DNA of 64,000 bases from Dechloromonas sp. A34. GTDB taxonomy: Bacteria; Pseudomonadota; Gammaproteobacteria; Burkholderiales; Rhodocyclaceae. How positions within the stretch are numbered: the stretch's first letter is position 1; every line of letters begins with the position of its first letter. Positions 1 through 8,409 of this stretch are shown here, piece by piece. The stretch lies in the NCBI RefSeq assembly GCF_026261605.1, contig NZ_CP102486.1, forward strand, positions 2,356,001 to 2,420,000, written 5' to 3'. A program made the translations under genes and the position numbers. The notes beneath the pieces are model-generated. The model had not been told where the DNA came from, searched no databases, and was given only the letters and a program-made list of their open reading frames with translations.

Positions 1-1686
1 ATAGGCGTTGCGGACGGCCGGCGCATTCTGGATGTTCAGGCGCACGCCGCCGGCGTCGGACTTGTGCTGAAGATCGGGCGAGTCGACCTTCATGGCGACC
101 GGGAAGCCGATCTGCTCGGCCAGCAGCAGCGCCTCGGTGGCGGTGCGGGCGACCATGGTCTGCGCCACCGGCACCTTGAAGGCGCGCAGGATAGCTTTCG
201 ATTCCATTTCCGAGAGCACTTTGCGGCGTTCGGCAAGCAGGGCCTCGATCAGCATCTTGGCGCCTTCGGCTTCCGGGCGGCCATGTTGGCGGGTGGGTTC
301 AGGCGTCTGCAGCAGCAGCTTCTGGTTGCGGTAGTACTTGGAAATATGGTGGAACAGCTCGATCGCCGTTTCCGGCATGCGGAAGGCCGGGATGCCGGCG
401 TCTTCGAGCAGCTTGCGCGCCCCGGCAACCTGTTCCTCGCCCATCCAGCAGCAGATGATCGAACGGTTGAGCTTGTCGGCAACCTCGATGATGGCCTTGG
501 CGACGCCCATCGGATCGGTCATCGCCTGCGGTGAGAGCATGACCAGCGTGCTGTCCACGTTCGGATCATGGGTGACGGCCATGATCGCATCGCGATAGCG
601 TTCCGGTGTCGCATCACCGGCGATGTCGATCGGGTTGCTGTGCGACCAGGAGGTCGGCATGGTCTTGTTGAGGACCGCCATCGTTTCGTTGGTCAGTTCG
701 GCGAGCGGGATGCCGAGGTCGCCAGCACGGTCGGCTGCCATTGCGCCCGGGCCGCCGCCATTGGTGATGATGGCCAGACGGTTGCCTTGCGGGCGGAACT
801 TGGATGCGAGCGCCTTGGCGGCATAGAACAGCTGGCCGACGTTCTGGACGCGGACGACACCGGCGCGGCGTACGGCAGCATCGAACACCGTGTCGGAAAC
901 CGCGGCCATGCCCGAATGGGTGGCGGCGGCCATCGAACCGGCCTCGTGGCGGCCGGCCTTGAGCAGGATGATCGGCTTGATGCGGGCGGCCGAACGCAGG
1001 GCGCTCATGAAGCGGCGGGCGTTACGGATGCCCTCGACGTACATCAGGATGTAGTGGGTGCGGCTGTCGTAGATCAGGTAATCGAGGATTTCGCCGAAAT
1101 CGACGTCGGCCGTCATTCCCAGCGAAATCACCGATGAGAAGCCGACTTGGTTGGCCTTGGCCCAGTCGAGCACGGCCGAACACATGGCGCCGGACTGCGA
1201 GACCAGGGCGAGGTTGCCGGGGTCGGCGGTTATCCGCGTGAAGGTGGCGTTGAGCCCGAGTTCTGGGCGGATGATGCCCAGGCAGTTGGGGCCGAGGACG
1301 CGCACGTTGTAGGAACGGGCAATTTCCAGCACCTTGCGCTCGAGTGCGGCGCCGATGTGGCCGGCTTCGGAAAAGCCGGAGGCGATGACGATGACGTTGC
1401 GCACGCCGCTCCGGCCGCATTGCTCGATCAGTTGTGGAACGGTCTGCGGGCGGGTGGCGATGACCGCCATTTCGACGCGGGCGCCGATTTCCTCGATCGA
1501 CTTGTAGGCCGGCTGGCCCTGGATGGTGTCGTGCTTGGGGTTGATGGCGTAGAGCCGACCCTTGTAGCCTGAGCCCAGGATATTCTTGAAAATAATGTTG
1601 CCGACCGAGTTTTCGCGATCGGAGGCACCAATGACAGCGACTGATTTGGGTTCGAAAAGCGAGGTTAGATAGTGCTGTTCCAACAT
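1..1686 (-). CDS. Acetate--CoA ligase (ADP-forming)-like / Pat-type acyltransferase, 3' end outside window
   Basis: The first 562 codons of a long gene whose C-terminus lies beyond the left edge. It starts MLEQHYLTSLFEPKSVAVIG with an N-terminal CoA-binding Rossmann domain (about residues 8-130). Succinyl-CoA-ligase-like domains follow, including THSGMAA, which aligns with the SHTGALAG phospho-histidine loop of NDP-forming acyl-CoA synthetases. The start of an ATP-grasp domain (FPVAMKVDSPDLQHKSDAGG) is reached near the edge. Relatives of this length in betaproteobacteria usually end in a GNAT acetyltransferase domain (Pat/YfiQ, protein lysine acetylation), but that part cannot be seen. The frame is open from the ATG to base 1. 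A plain ADP-forming acetyl-CoA synthetase is the alternative. Confidence 0.85.
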   Translation of the reverse strand, partial: MLEQHYLTSLFEPKSVAVIGASDRENSVGNIIFKNILGSGYKGRLYAINPKHDTIQGQPAYKSIEEIGARVEMAVIATRPQTVPQLIEQCGRSGVRNVIVIASGFSEAGHIGAALERKVLEIARSYNVRVLGPNCLGIIRPELGLNATFTRITADPGNLALVSQSGAMCSAVLDWAKANQVGFSSVISLGMTADVDFGEILDYLIYDSRTHYILMYVEGIRNARRFMSALRSAARIKPIILLKAGRHEAGSMAAATHSGMAAVSDTVFDAAVRRAGVVRVQNVGQLFYAAKALASKFRPQGNRLAIITNGGGPGAMAADRAGDLGIPLAELTNETMAVLNKTMPTSWSHSNPIDIAGDATPERYRDAIMAVTHDPNVDSTLVMLSPQAMTDPMGVAKAIIEVADKLNRSIICCWMGEEQVAGARKLLEDAGIPAFRMPETAIELFHHISKYYRNQKLLLQTPEPTRQHGRPEAEGAKMLIEALLAERRKVLSEMESKAILRAFKVPVAQTMVARTATEALLLAEQIGFPVAMKVDSPDLQHKSDAGGVRLNIQNAPAVRNAY

Positions 1687-1749
1687 GACGAGCCTCTTGT
1701 TATTAAGGTGCTATTGTGCAGTGCAACATTCTAACATGTTAAGTCGGGA

Positions 1750-2187
1750 CTATTCCACGCTCAGCGTAGGGGTAAACCCGGATTCGACAAGCGTGCTGGC
1801 GATCAGCAAGGGTTGGCTGAGGGCGCGATGGATGGGGCACTTGTTGGCGATCTCAAGCAGGCGCTGACGCTGCTCGGGACTCAGGTCGCCGTCGAGGGTA
1901 ATGCTCCGGTTGATGCGGTCGCGCGGGCTGCCGTCGAGATCGATTTTTTCGTGGCTCAGGGCAACGCTGATCCGAGTCAGCGCCAGGCCTTTGCGCTCGG
2001 CGTACATGCGCAGGGTCATCGAGGTGCAGGCTCCGAGCGCCGACATCAGCAGATCAAAAGGAGCCGGGCCGGCATCGCTGCCGCCGACGCTCAACGGTTC
2101 ATCGGCAATCAGCATATGCTGGCCGACCATGACGTCCTGCTGGTATCTTCCCATTCCATTTTCGGCAACGACAACCACACCTGACAT
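1750..2187 (-). CDS. OsmC/Ohr family peroxiredoxin-like protein
   Basis: A 145-residue OsmC-type protein. The two family cysteines are visible in LGACTSM and ANKCPIH. In OsmC/Ohr they form the thiol pair that reduces organic hydroperoxides, although many YhfA-like members have no proven substrate. The start at 2187 (MSGVVVV) is preferred because a GGAG lies 6 bases upstream; an in-frame ATG four codons earlier (2199) has no such signal. The 5' end overlaps the start region of the divergent methyltransferase gene. The next gene on this strand starts 63 bases downstream, so co-transcription is possible but unproven. Confidence 0.85.
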   Translation of the reverse strand: MSGVVVVAENGMGRYQQDVMVGQHMLIADEPLSVGGSDAGPAPFDLLMSALGACTSMTLRMYAERKGLALTRISVALSHEKIDLDGSPRDRINRSITLDGDLSPEQRQRLLEIANKCPIHRALSQPLLIASTLVESGFTPTLSVE

Positions 2188-2197
2188 GACTGGCTCC

Positions 2198-2725
2198 ATG
2201 AACGAAACGATGCAAATGATACCCCCTTCGCCCTGGGTCGAGCGTCATATCGGCAGCATCAGTCAGGGCGGGCAAGTGCTCGATCTGGCGTGCGGCAGCG
2301 GGCGCCACACGCGCCTTCTGGCCGGCTCGGGGTTTTCGGTGCTGGCGGTGGATCGCGATGCGGCTGCACTGGGCGGTTTGCAGGGCGTGGCCGGGGTCAG
2401 GACGGTCCAACTCGACCTCGAAGGCGAGCAGTGGCCGCTGGCCGGGCAAAGCTTTGCCGGCATCGTCGTCACCAACTATTTGTGGCGGCCGCGCCTGCCC
2501 GATCTGCTGGCCTTGCTGGCCCCCGGCGGGGCGCTGATCTACGAAACCTTCATGATCGGCAACGCGGCTTACGGCAAGCCGTCCAGTCCCGACTTCCTGC
2601 TGCATTCCGGGGAGTTACGCGAGGTGGCCAGGGCGGCCGGCCTGCGTGAAATCGCCTTCGAGGAAGGCTACACGGCCAGCCCGAAGCCGGCCATGCGTCA
2701 GGCCATCTGTGCCGTGCGCGACTGA
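2198..2725 (+). CDS. Class I SAM-dependent methyltransferase
   Basis: A small methyltransferase of about 175 residues with motif I VLDLACGSGRHTRLL, the acidic end of strand beta-2 in LAVDRD, and a Rossmann-like fold continuing through IVVTNYLWRP and GGALIYETF. The substrate is unknown. It resembles stand-alone TehB-like or tellurite-resistance-like methyltransferases found next to OsmC genes in betaproteobacteria. Four in-frame ATGs (2186, 2198, 2210, 2216) lie within 30 bases and none has a clear ribosome-binding site, so the exact start is uncertain. Its 3' end overlaps the convergent mnmH gene by 28 bases. Confidence 0.75.
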   Translation: MNETMQMIPPSPWVERHIGSISQGGQVLDLACGSGRHTRLLAGSGFSVLAVDRDAAALGGLQGVAGVRTVQLDLEGEQWPLAGQSFAGIVVTNYLWRPRLPDLLALLAPGGALIYETFMIGNAAYGKPSSPDFLLHSGELREVARAAGLREIAFEEGYTASPKPAMRQAICAVRD

Positions 2726-3759
2726 GTGATCGCGGCTGCCAAGTGGGCAATGCCGGCCGGCGAGAGATCGTCGCTGGTGAAGTTGCGCAGTTCCGCCATG
2801 CCGGTGAAATGGTGGTTCTGCGAGCGCCGGTAGAGCGGGTCGTAGTGCAGTTCCAGGAGTTCGCGGACCAGCGTCGGCCACTGCGCATCGTGGATCAGTT
2901 GCTGCCAGCGCCCCAGGGTCTCCCGGCTTTGCAGGCTGTGCAGGGCTTGCAGGCGATTGATCAGGAATTCGGGCAGGGTCAGGAAGTAGTCGTAATCCTT
3001 GAGCAGGAAATCGACGCGGGCTTCGATACTGCTTTCGACATTGAGGCATTCGCCGTTGCGGATGCGCTCGATCAGCGTTTCCGGGACATGCAGGTTGCCG
3101 ATCTTGCGGCTTTCGGCTTCGACGTAGACCGGGCGCGCCGGGTCAAGGGCCTGCAGACGCTGCAACAAGGCGGTTTCGAACCCCTTCTGCGTCGGCTGCG
3201 GCTCATCCGGCAGCACGCCGAGGACCGAACCCTTGTGGCTGGCCAGCGATTCGAGATCGAGGATCTGTTCGCCCAGCTGACCAATGGCTTGCAGGATGCG
3301 GGTCTTGGCATTGCCGGTGGCGCCGGCGATGACCTTGAAGCGGAAGGTGGGCGGCAGTTCCTGCAGGCAGGCGATGACGTGGCTGCGCCAGGCTTTGTAG
3401 CCTCCGTCGAGTTGGCCGGCCGGCCAGCCGATGGCGCGGAAGATCGTGGTCATCGAGCCGCTGCGGTCGCCGCCGCGCCAGCAGTAGATCAGGGGTTTCC
3501 AGTTTTTCGGGCGATCACGGAAGCGTTCGCGCAGGTGGTGGGCGATATTCTCCGAGACCATGGCGGCGCCGAGCTTCTTGGCCTCGAAAGGCGAGACCTG
3601 CTTATACAGCGTACCGATTTCGGCGCGCTGGGCATCGTCCAGGACTGGGCAATTGATTGCGCCGGGGATGTGGTCTTCGGCGAATTCGGCCGGGGAGCGG
3701 ACGTCGATGATCTCGTCGTAAGCCGCGAGGTCACGGATTGTAGGGCGGTTCGGCTTCAT
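2698..3759 (-). CDS. mnmH: tRNA 2-selenouridine synthase
   Basis: 353 residues, close to the E. coli enzyme (364). It replaces sulfur by selenium in the 2-thiouridine at the wobble position of Lys, Glu and Gln tRNAs, using selenophosphate. The N-terminal rhodanese domain carries the catalytic cysteine in YCWRGGDRSGS (about residue 93). The C-terminal half holds a P-loop, GATGNAKT, typical of the family. The gene lies four bases downstream of tesA on the same strand, so the two are probably co-transcribed. Selenophosphate synthetase (selD) is not in the window. Confidence 0.93.
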   Translation of the reverse strand: MKPNRPTIRDLAAYDEIIDVRSPAEFAEDHIPGAINCPVLDDAQRAEIGTLYKQVSPFEAKKLGAAMVSENIAHHLRERFRDRPKNWKPLIYCWRGGDRSGSMTTIFRAIGWPAGQLDGGYKAWRSHVIACLQELPPTFRFKVIAGATGNAKTRILQAIGQLGEQILDLESLASHKGSVLGVLPDEPQPTQKGFETALLQRLQALDPARPVYVEAESRKIGNLHVPETLIERIRNGECLNVESSIEARVDFLLKDYDYFLTLPEFLINRLQALHSLQSRETLGRWQQLIHDAQWPTLVRELLELHYDPLYRRSQNHHFTGMAELRNFTSDDLSPAGIAHLAAAITQSRTAQMA

Positions 3760-3763
3760 TCCG

Positions 3764-4366
3764 CTATTTTAGCAGGGGGGCGAGGGCTGGCCAGACGTGC
3801 TCCAGGATCAAGGGCTGGGCGGCGGCAACCGGATGCAGATTGTCGGCCTGAAACAGTTCGGAGCGGGCGGCGACCGGTTCGAGCAGGAATTCGAGCAGCG
3901 CCGTTTTCCTGGCCCGGGCGATGCCGGCAAAACTGCTTTGGAACTCCGTGGCATAGGGGCCGTAATTGGGCGGCAAGCGCATGCCGGCGAGCAGTACCTT
4001 GGCGCCGCTGCCTTGGGCGGCATTGACCATGGCTGTCAGATTGTCGCGGACCTGGGTCAGGGCCAGACCACGCAGTCCGTCGTTGGCGCCGAGCGCGATG
4101 ATCACCACGGCCGGCTTGTGTTGGCGGAGTGCCGGCCCGAGTCGGGCGCGGCCGCCGGCCGTGGTTTCGCCGGAGATCGAGAGATTGGCGACGCTATAAT
4201 CGAGGTGCTTTTCGGCCAGGCGTTTGCCGAGCAGCGCTGGCCAGGCCTGATCGAGACCGATGCCATAGCCGGCCGACAGCGAATCGCCCATGACCAGGAT
4301 GGTTTTGGCGGCCCAGGCCGGCGTGGTCGAGAAAAGCAGGGCAAACAGGAAGAGAGCAAGCCGCAT
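3764..4366 (-). CDS. tesA: Arylesterase / acyl-CoA thioesterase I (SGNH hydrolase)
   Basis: 200 residues with a signal peptide (MRLALFLFALLFSTTPAWA) and the SGNH hydrolase blocks: VMGDSLSAGYG (nucleophile Ser), GETTAGG, LGANDGLRG (Asn) and DNLHP (Asp-His). TesA-type enzymes hydrolyse acyl-CoA thioesters, lysophospholipids and aryl esters in the periplasm. The start at 4366 gives a clean signal peptide. This start codon shares two base pairs with the start codon of the divergent ABC ATPase, the same tesA/ybbA neighbourhood as in E. coli. Confidence 0.92.
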   Translation of the reverse strand: MRLALFLFALLFSTTPAWAAKTILVMGDSLSAGYGIGLDQAWPALLGKRLAEKHLDYSVANLSISGETTAGGRARLGPALRQHKPAVVIIALGANDGLRGLALTQVRDNLTAMVNAAQGSGAKVLLAGMRLPPNYGPYATEFQSSFAGIARARKTALLEFLLEPVAARSELFQADNLHPVAAAQPLILEHVWPALAPLLK

Positions 4367-5048
4367 GGCAGAAGAATCAGTCGTTGAGGTGATGAATCTG
4401 GGAAAAACCGTCGATAACGGCGGTGAACCATTGACGATACTGCAGGATATTTCCTTTTCGGTGATGCCGGGTGAAACGGTGGCGATTGTCGGTGCCTCGG
4501 GCTCCGGAAAATCGACCCTGCTCGGACTGCTCGCCGGACTCGATGTTCCCAGCGCCGGCGAAATCCGGCTCGACGGCGTGGCGCTCGCTGCCCTCGACGA
4601 AGATGACCGGGCACGGCAGCGCGGCAAGCTGCTCGGCTTCGTCTTTCAGTCCTTCCAGTTGCTGCCCTCGCTGAATGCCCTGGAAAACGTCATGCTGCCG
4701 CTCGAACTGGCCGGCGTCAAAACGGCGGCAGCCAGTGCCCGCGCCTGGCTGGAGCGCGTCGGCCTCGACCACCGCCTGAAGCATTACCCGAAACACCTGT
4801 CCGGCGGCGAGCAGCAGCGGGTTGCCTTGGCCCGGGCCTTTGTCGCCAATCCCCGGTTGGTTCTGGCTGACGAGCCGACCGGCAACCTCGATGCGGCCAC
4901 CGGGCAGCAGATTATCGAGCTGATGTTCGAACTCAATGCCAAACAAGGCACGACGCTGATCCTGGTCACCCACGACGAAGCGATCGCCGCCCGCTGCGGG
5001 CGCGTCCTGCGCATTCAATCGGGCCGGCTGGCTGGCCAGGCAGCGTAG
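4365..5048 (+). CDS. ABC transporter ATP-binding protein, YbbA/LolD-like
   Basis: 227 residues with a full ABC ATPase set: Walker A GASGSGKST, Q-loop FVFQSFQLLPSLNALENV, signature LSGGEQQR, Walker B LVLADEPTG and the H-loop THDE. It belongs to the MacB/LolD/YbbA group that powers FtsX-like permeases. In E. coli the divergent partner of tesA is ybbA, followed by the permease gene ybbP. Here the gene ends six bases before a convergent gene and no permease follows, so the membrane partner must be encoded elsewhere or lost. AGGAAGAG (4347-4354) is a plausible ribosome-binding site. Confidence 0.9.
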   Translation: MAEESVVEVMNLGKTVDNGGEPLTILQDISFSVMPGETVAIVGASGSGKSTLLGLLAGLDVPSAGEIRLDGVALAALDEDDRARQRGKLLGFVFQSFQLLPSLNALENVMLPLELAGVKTAAASARAWLERVGLDHRLKHYPKHLSGGEQQRVALARAFVANPRLVLADEPTGNLDAATGQQIIELMFELNAKQGTTLILVTHDEAIAARCGRVLRIQSGRLAGQAA

Positions 5049-5054
5049 CCGCGC

Positions 5055-5459
5055 TTAGATCAGGCCGGCGTTTTCCAGGTAGTTTGCCGGCAGGACACGC
5101 TGGGCAACCACGAACAATTCGCGCTCCTCGAAGCGTACATGGGCCCTGAGCAGGGTGCCAAAAGCCTTCAGGCTGGTGCGATCGCCGTCGGCCATCCGCC
5201 CGACCAGGGCGCGTATTTGCCGGTGTTCCTCCAAGGTCCGATCGACCCGCGCGGTTTCGCCGGCCTGAGCGAGTTGCGGCAACAAGGCCTTTTCCTCTTC
5301 CTGGAAGTGCGGTTCCAGTTCGCCGCGGAACAGTGCCGGCAGCGTCGCCAGCAGGATGTCCTGAGCGGCCGCGTCGGTGGCTTTCTCGATACGCAGGGCC
5401 AGACTTAAGGCTGTGTGGTGCTCGCGGGAGAGCTTGAGCAGAGCGGGGGAGCGTTTCAT
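5055..5459 (-). CDS. Hemerythrin-like domain protein
   Basis: 134 residues of the hemerythrin/HHE fold, a four-helix bundle binding a di-iron centre. Candidate ligands are visible in SREHHTALSL, LEPHFQEEEKALLP, LEEHRQIRAL and LLRAHVRFEERELF. Such proteins bind oxygen or nitric oxide, or protect and repair iron centres. The start ATG overlaps the stop of nnrS (ATGA), so translation is coupled. Its place as last gene of the DUF59-nnrS unit behind an NsrR-like site points to a nitric-oxide or nitrosative-stress role, which is an inference from context. Confidence 0.9.
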   Translation of the reverse strand: MKRSPALLKLSREHHTALSLALRIEKATDAAAQDILLATLPALFRGELEPHFQEEEKALLPQLAQAGETARVDRTLEEHRQIRALVGRMADGDRTSLKAFGTLLRAHVRFEERELFVVAQRVLPANYLENAGLI

Positions 5460-6553
5460 ACGATAGGTTTCCGGTTGTAGGCGCCGCGCGCCACGCTGAC
5501 CAGGATGGTCAGGACGAAAAGAGCCAGGCTCAGGGCATTCAGGATGGCCCCGGCCTGGCGCCAGGCCCAGGTGTCGCCGAAACTTCCGGCCCCGCGCAGC
5601 AGTAGCGACGCGTGCAGGGCGAGCAAGGGCAGGTAGAAGAACGGGTGGTAGGGGATTTTGACGCGCATCACGGCCGGAAAAATGATCGGCGCATGGCCGA
5701 TCACCATCGAAAAGACGAAGCCGACGAAGATGGCGTGCAGCGCGGCGTCGCGCCACGGATGGCCGGGAGTAAAGGCGCCAAGCGCACCCAGCGCACCACC
5801 GACGGCGAGCCAGCCATAGCCGGCCAGCAGGCAGACGGCGACGAAGCGGGTCAGGCCGGACTGGCGGACTGTGCGGCGGGCAATGTCATAGCGCAGCAGC
5901 CAGCCGGCCAGCACCAGAAACGCGCCGGCCAGCAGTTGGCTGCCGATCTCGGGTGCGAGCGGGATCAAGGTCGCGGCGAGGCAGATGGTTGCCAGCAGGG
6001 CGATGAAGATCTTCTTGCCGAGGGCTTGTGGCGGCAGGAAGCGCGTCAGTTCGAGGCGCTCGCCGGCGATGGTCAGCACCAGGAAGCCCATCCAGAACAG
6101 GGCGGCAACGCCGATGTCCTGGGTCAGCAGCCATGCGATATTGCCGGCCAGCCAGGCACCGGCGCCGAGCAGCAGGGTGAAGGTGAACAGGGCTGGCAAT
6201 TGGCGATAGACCGCTAGGCTGGCCGCGAACAGCAAACCGCCGGCCAGGCAAAACAAGGCTGGGGGCAACCACCACGGCCCTTGGGCGAGGAAGGCGATGC
6301 CGCCCAGGCCGGCACTCAGCGGCGCCAGGTAGGGCCAGAAGCGGTGCAGGGCAACGGCCCGTTCCAGGCTGATGACGGTGCCGAAAAAGCCGGCCACCAT
6401 CAGGGCGCCGTGGCCGCCGGCACGCAACTGGGCGGCGACCGGCACGTCGACGGCGAGCCGGGCGAGGCCGCCGAGGACGCCGGCCAGCAGGCTGGCCATG
6501 GCCATCAGCAGCAGCGGTAGGCGCCAGGCTGGCGGAAGTTCCCGGAAAATCAT
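5456..6553 (-). CDS. nnrS: NnrS family haem/copper membrane protein
   Basis: 365 residues, almost entirely hydrophobic, with about 11-12 predicted membrane segments. Family signatures are LRAGGHGALMVAGFFGTVISLERAVAL near the N-terminus and HAIFVGFVFSMVIGHAPIIFPAV near the C-terminus, with conserved histidines. NnrS is a haem- and copper-containing inner-membrane protein that relieves nitric-oxide stress during denitrification, mainly by protecting against iron-dinitrosyl formation. It starts seven bases after the DUF59 gene and is followed by hemerythrin with overlapping stop and start. Confidence 0.93.
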   Translation of the reverse strand: MIFRELPPAWRLPLLLMAMASLLAGVLGGLARLAVDVPVAAQLRAGGHGALMVAGFFGTVISLERAVALHRFWPYLAPLSAGLGGIAFLAQGPWWLPPALFCLAGGLLFAASLAVYRQLPALFTFTLLLGAGAWLAGNIAWLLTQDIGVAALFWMGFLVLTIAGERLELTRFLPPQALGKKIFIALLATICLAATLIPLAPEIGSQLLAGAFLVLAGWLLRYDIARRTVRQSGLTRFVAVCLLAGYGWLAVGGALGALGAFTPGHPWRDAALHAIFVGFVFSMVIGHAPIIFPAVMRVKIPYHPFFYLPLLALHASLLLRGAGSFGDTWAWRQAGAILNALSLALFVLTILVSVARGAYNRKPIV

Positions 6554-6560
6554 CGGCGGC

Positions 6561-6887
6561 TCACCACCCGAGGTTGCCGCGCGCCTTGTCGCTCATCATC
6601 GATGGCTCCCAGGGCGGATTCCAGACCAGTTCGATGTTGGCCGGCGGAGCCTCCGGCCAGTCGGCGGCCAGGGCCGTCTCGGCGTCCTCGATAATCATGT
6701 CGCCCATCGGGCAGGCCGGCGAGGTCATGGTCATCGCGATATGCAGCTTTTCGGGGCTGACCTGCACGTCGTAGATCAGGCCGAGGTCGACAATATTGAC
6801 GCCAACTTCAGGATCGACCACCTTCCGCAAGCTGGTGCGGACCTGTTCAGGGGAGGGCAAGGCGGATGGGGTAAGCGGAGGATTCAT
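6561..6887 (-). CDS. MIP18/DUF59 family metal-sulfur cluster assembly protein
   Basis: 108 residues of the MIP18 (DUF59, PaaD/SufT-like) fold. The core LRKVVDPEVGVNIVDLGLIY and the conserved cysteine of TSPACPMGD are present. Such proteins help assemble or repair iron-sulfur clusters. It is first in the unit with nnrS and hemerythrin, consistent with repair of nitric-oxide-damaged clusters (inference). The ATG at 6887 is chosen; an in-frame TTG at 6905 would give six extra residues but lies inside the NsrR-like operator. Confidence 0.88.
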   Translation of the reverse strand: MNPPLTPSALPSPEQVRTSLRKVVDPEVGVNIVDLGLIYDVQVSPEKLHIAMTMTSPACPMGDMIIEDAETALAADWPEAPPANIELVWNPPWEPSMMSDKARGNLGW

Positions 6888-6896
6888 GTCGGCTTT

Positions 6897-6919
6897 AAGA
6901 TGCAAATGTTGTGCATGTT
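6897..6919. promoter_or_regulatory. NsrR-like operator palindrome
   Basis: A 23-bp inverted repeat with left half AAGATGCA and right half TGCATGTT, separated by seven bases. The known NsrR site is AAGATGyA and its mirror image around a 7-base centre, so the left half is perfect and the right half has one mismatch. It lies 10 bases upstream of the DUF59 start on the minus strand and 55 bases upstream of nsrR on the plus strand. One site could therefore control both the DUF59-nnrS-hemerythrin unit and nsrR itself. Confidence 0.8.
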
Positions 6920-6973
6920 CAAGTTATCATTCGCTACCTTCAAAAGCAATATTATTTCTACTGCTTATAGCGC

Positions 6974-7438
6974 ATGCATCTCACCACCTTTACTGATTAC
7001 ACGCTACGCGTTCTGATTTATCTGGCGCTCGAACCTGAGCGTCTGGCGACCATTCCCGAAATGGCGAGCGCTTATGGGATTTCCGAAAATCACCTGATGA
7101 AGGTTGTGCATCGACTGGCGCGCAGCGGCACCATTGAATCGGTGCGCGGCAAGGGCGGCGGCGTCCGCCTGGCTCGTCCCCCTGCCGAGATCCGGCTGGG
7201 CGAGGTGATTCGCGCCAGCGAGGGCGACTCGGCCATCGTCGAGTGCTTTTCCGGCACGGCGAATAGCTGTCGCATCGCTCCGGTTTGCCGGCTGACCAAA
7301 ATACTCGGCGACGCCTTCGCAGGCCTTTACCAGTCCCTCGATGCCTTCACATTGGCCGATCTGTGCACCAATGACGGCGAAATTCGCGGCCGCTTTCCGG
7401 CCAGGGGTAGCCTGGCAATAAAGCAACGGGCGAGCTAG
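6974..7438 (+). CDS. nsrR: NsrR nitric-oxide-sensing Rrf2 repressor
   Basis: 154 residues. An N-terminal winged helix (MHLTTFTDYTLRVLIYLAL, GISENHLMKVVHRLA) is followed by three cysteines, Cys91, Cys99 and Cys105, in ECF...NSC...PVCRL. They match the [Fe-S] ligands of NsrR in spacing and setting. NsrR represses nitric-oxide detoxification genes until its cluster is nitrosylated. The palindrome at 6897-6919 is its probable operator. The HPP membrane protein gene follows after five bases and is likely in the same transcript. Confidence 0.93.
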   Translation: MHLTTFTDYTLRVLIYLALEPERLATIPEMASAYGISENHLMKVVHRLARSGTIESVRGKGGGVRLARPPAEIRLGEVIRASEGDSAIVECFSGTANSCRIAPVCRLTKILGDAFAGLYQSLDAFTLADLCTNDGEIRGRFPARGSLAIKQRAS

Positions 7439-7443
7439 CCGTC

Positions 7444-8376
7444 ATGGCCAACCCATACTGGAAACGATTCAGTCAATTCATCGGCTTGCCACACGCCGGC
7501 TACCACGCCAATGAGCAGGTGCTGGCTGGTTTGGGCGGCATGCTCAGCATCCTGCTCATCCTGCTGCTTACCGGCAGCATTGTCGGGCAGCAGGCAGCGC
7601 TACTGATCATCCCGTCGCTTGGGGCGTCGGCGGTCCTGATCTTTGCGGTCCCGCACAGTCCGCTGACCCAGCCGTGGTCGGTGCTCGGCGGCCATCTGCT
7701 CTCGGCGCTGATCGGCGTCACGTGCTACAAGCTGATCCCGGTGCCGATCCTGGCCGCGGCACTGGCCGTCGGTCTCGCCATCGGCGGCATGCACCTCGCC
7801 CGCTGCATTCATCCGCCCGGTGGCGCGACAGCGCTGACCGCGGTGATCGGCGGCAGCTCGGTACATAGCCTGGGCTATTCCTATGCCTTGAGTCCGGTTG
7901 CCATCAATTGCTTGATCATCCTGCTCACCGGCTTCGTGTTCAATTACGCCTTCCCCTGGCGACGCTATCCGGCCAGTCTGATGCATTACGCGGTGCCGGT
8001 CAGAAAGTCCGATGCCTGGCCGGTCCTCTCGGAGGAGCAGATCGAGGCCGCCATGGATCGGCTGAATGTCGTGATCGACATCAGCCCGGCCGAACTCGGC
8101 CAGGTCGTCGAACAGGCGATGCAGATCGCCCGCCAGGGCCGTCAGCACGGCCTGCCGGACGTACAACTCGGCCATATCTACTGCAATGACCAGCCTGGTC
8201 CGCAATGGTCGGTGCGCCAGATCGTCGATGAGCGGCCATCGGCCAACCCGGAATTCGATCTGGTGGTTTATCAGGTTCTGGAAGGGGCGGGCAAAAACCG
8301 CTTCGGCAGTTGTCCGCGCAGCGAATTCGCCCACTGGGCGAACAGCGAATTGAAGCCTGAGCGTAGCCGCGGGTAG
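7444..8376 (+). CDS. HPP family integral membrane protein
   Basis: 310 residues. The N-terminal part (about 1-190) has 4-5 hydrophobic segments and the HPP family motifs PSLGASAVLIFAVPHSPLTQPW and ARCIHPPGGATAL. The C-terminal 120 residues are soluble and carry no motif I can name. HPP proteins of chloroplasts and cyanobacteria have been linked to nitrite transport; bacterial members are poorly studied. Its position five bases after nsrR suggests a role in nitrogen-oxide metabolism, possibly nitrite movement (inference). It converges on hpnE with a 33-base gap and no clear terminator. Confidence 0.88.
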   Translation: MANPYWKRFSQFIGLPHAGYHANEQVLAGLGGMLSILLILLLTGSIVGQQAALLIIPSLGASAVLIFAVPHSPLTQPWSVLGGHLLSALIGVTCYKLIPVPILAAALAVGLAIGGMHLARCIHPPGGATALTAVIGGSSVHSLGYSYALSPVAINCLIILLTGFVFNYAFPWRRYPASLMHYAVPVRKSDAWPVLSEEQIEAAMDRLNVVIDISPAELGQVVEQAMQIARQGRQHGLPDVQLGHIYCNDQPGPQWSVRQIVDERPSANPEFDLVVYQVLEGAGKNRFGSCPRSEFAHWANSELKPERSRG

Positions 8377-8409
8377 GTGAGATGGCCGCCGGCGCGGGTG
8401 ACCATTCGA

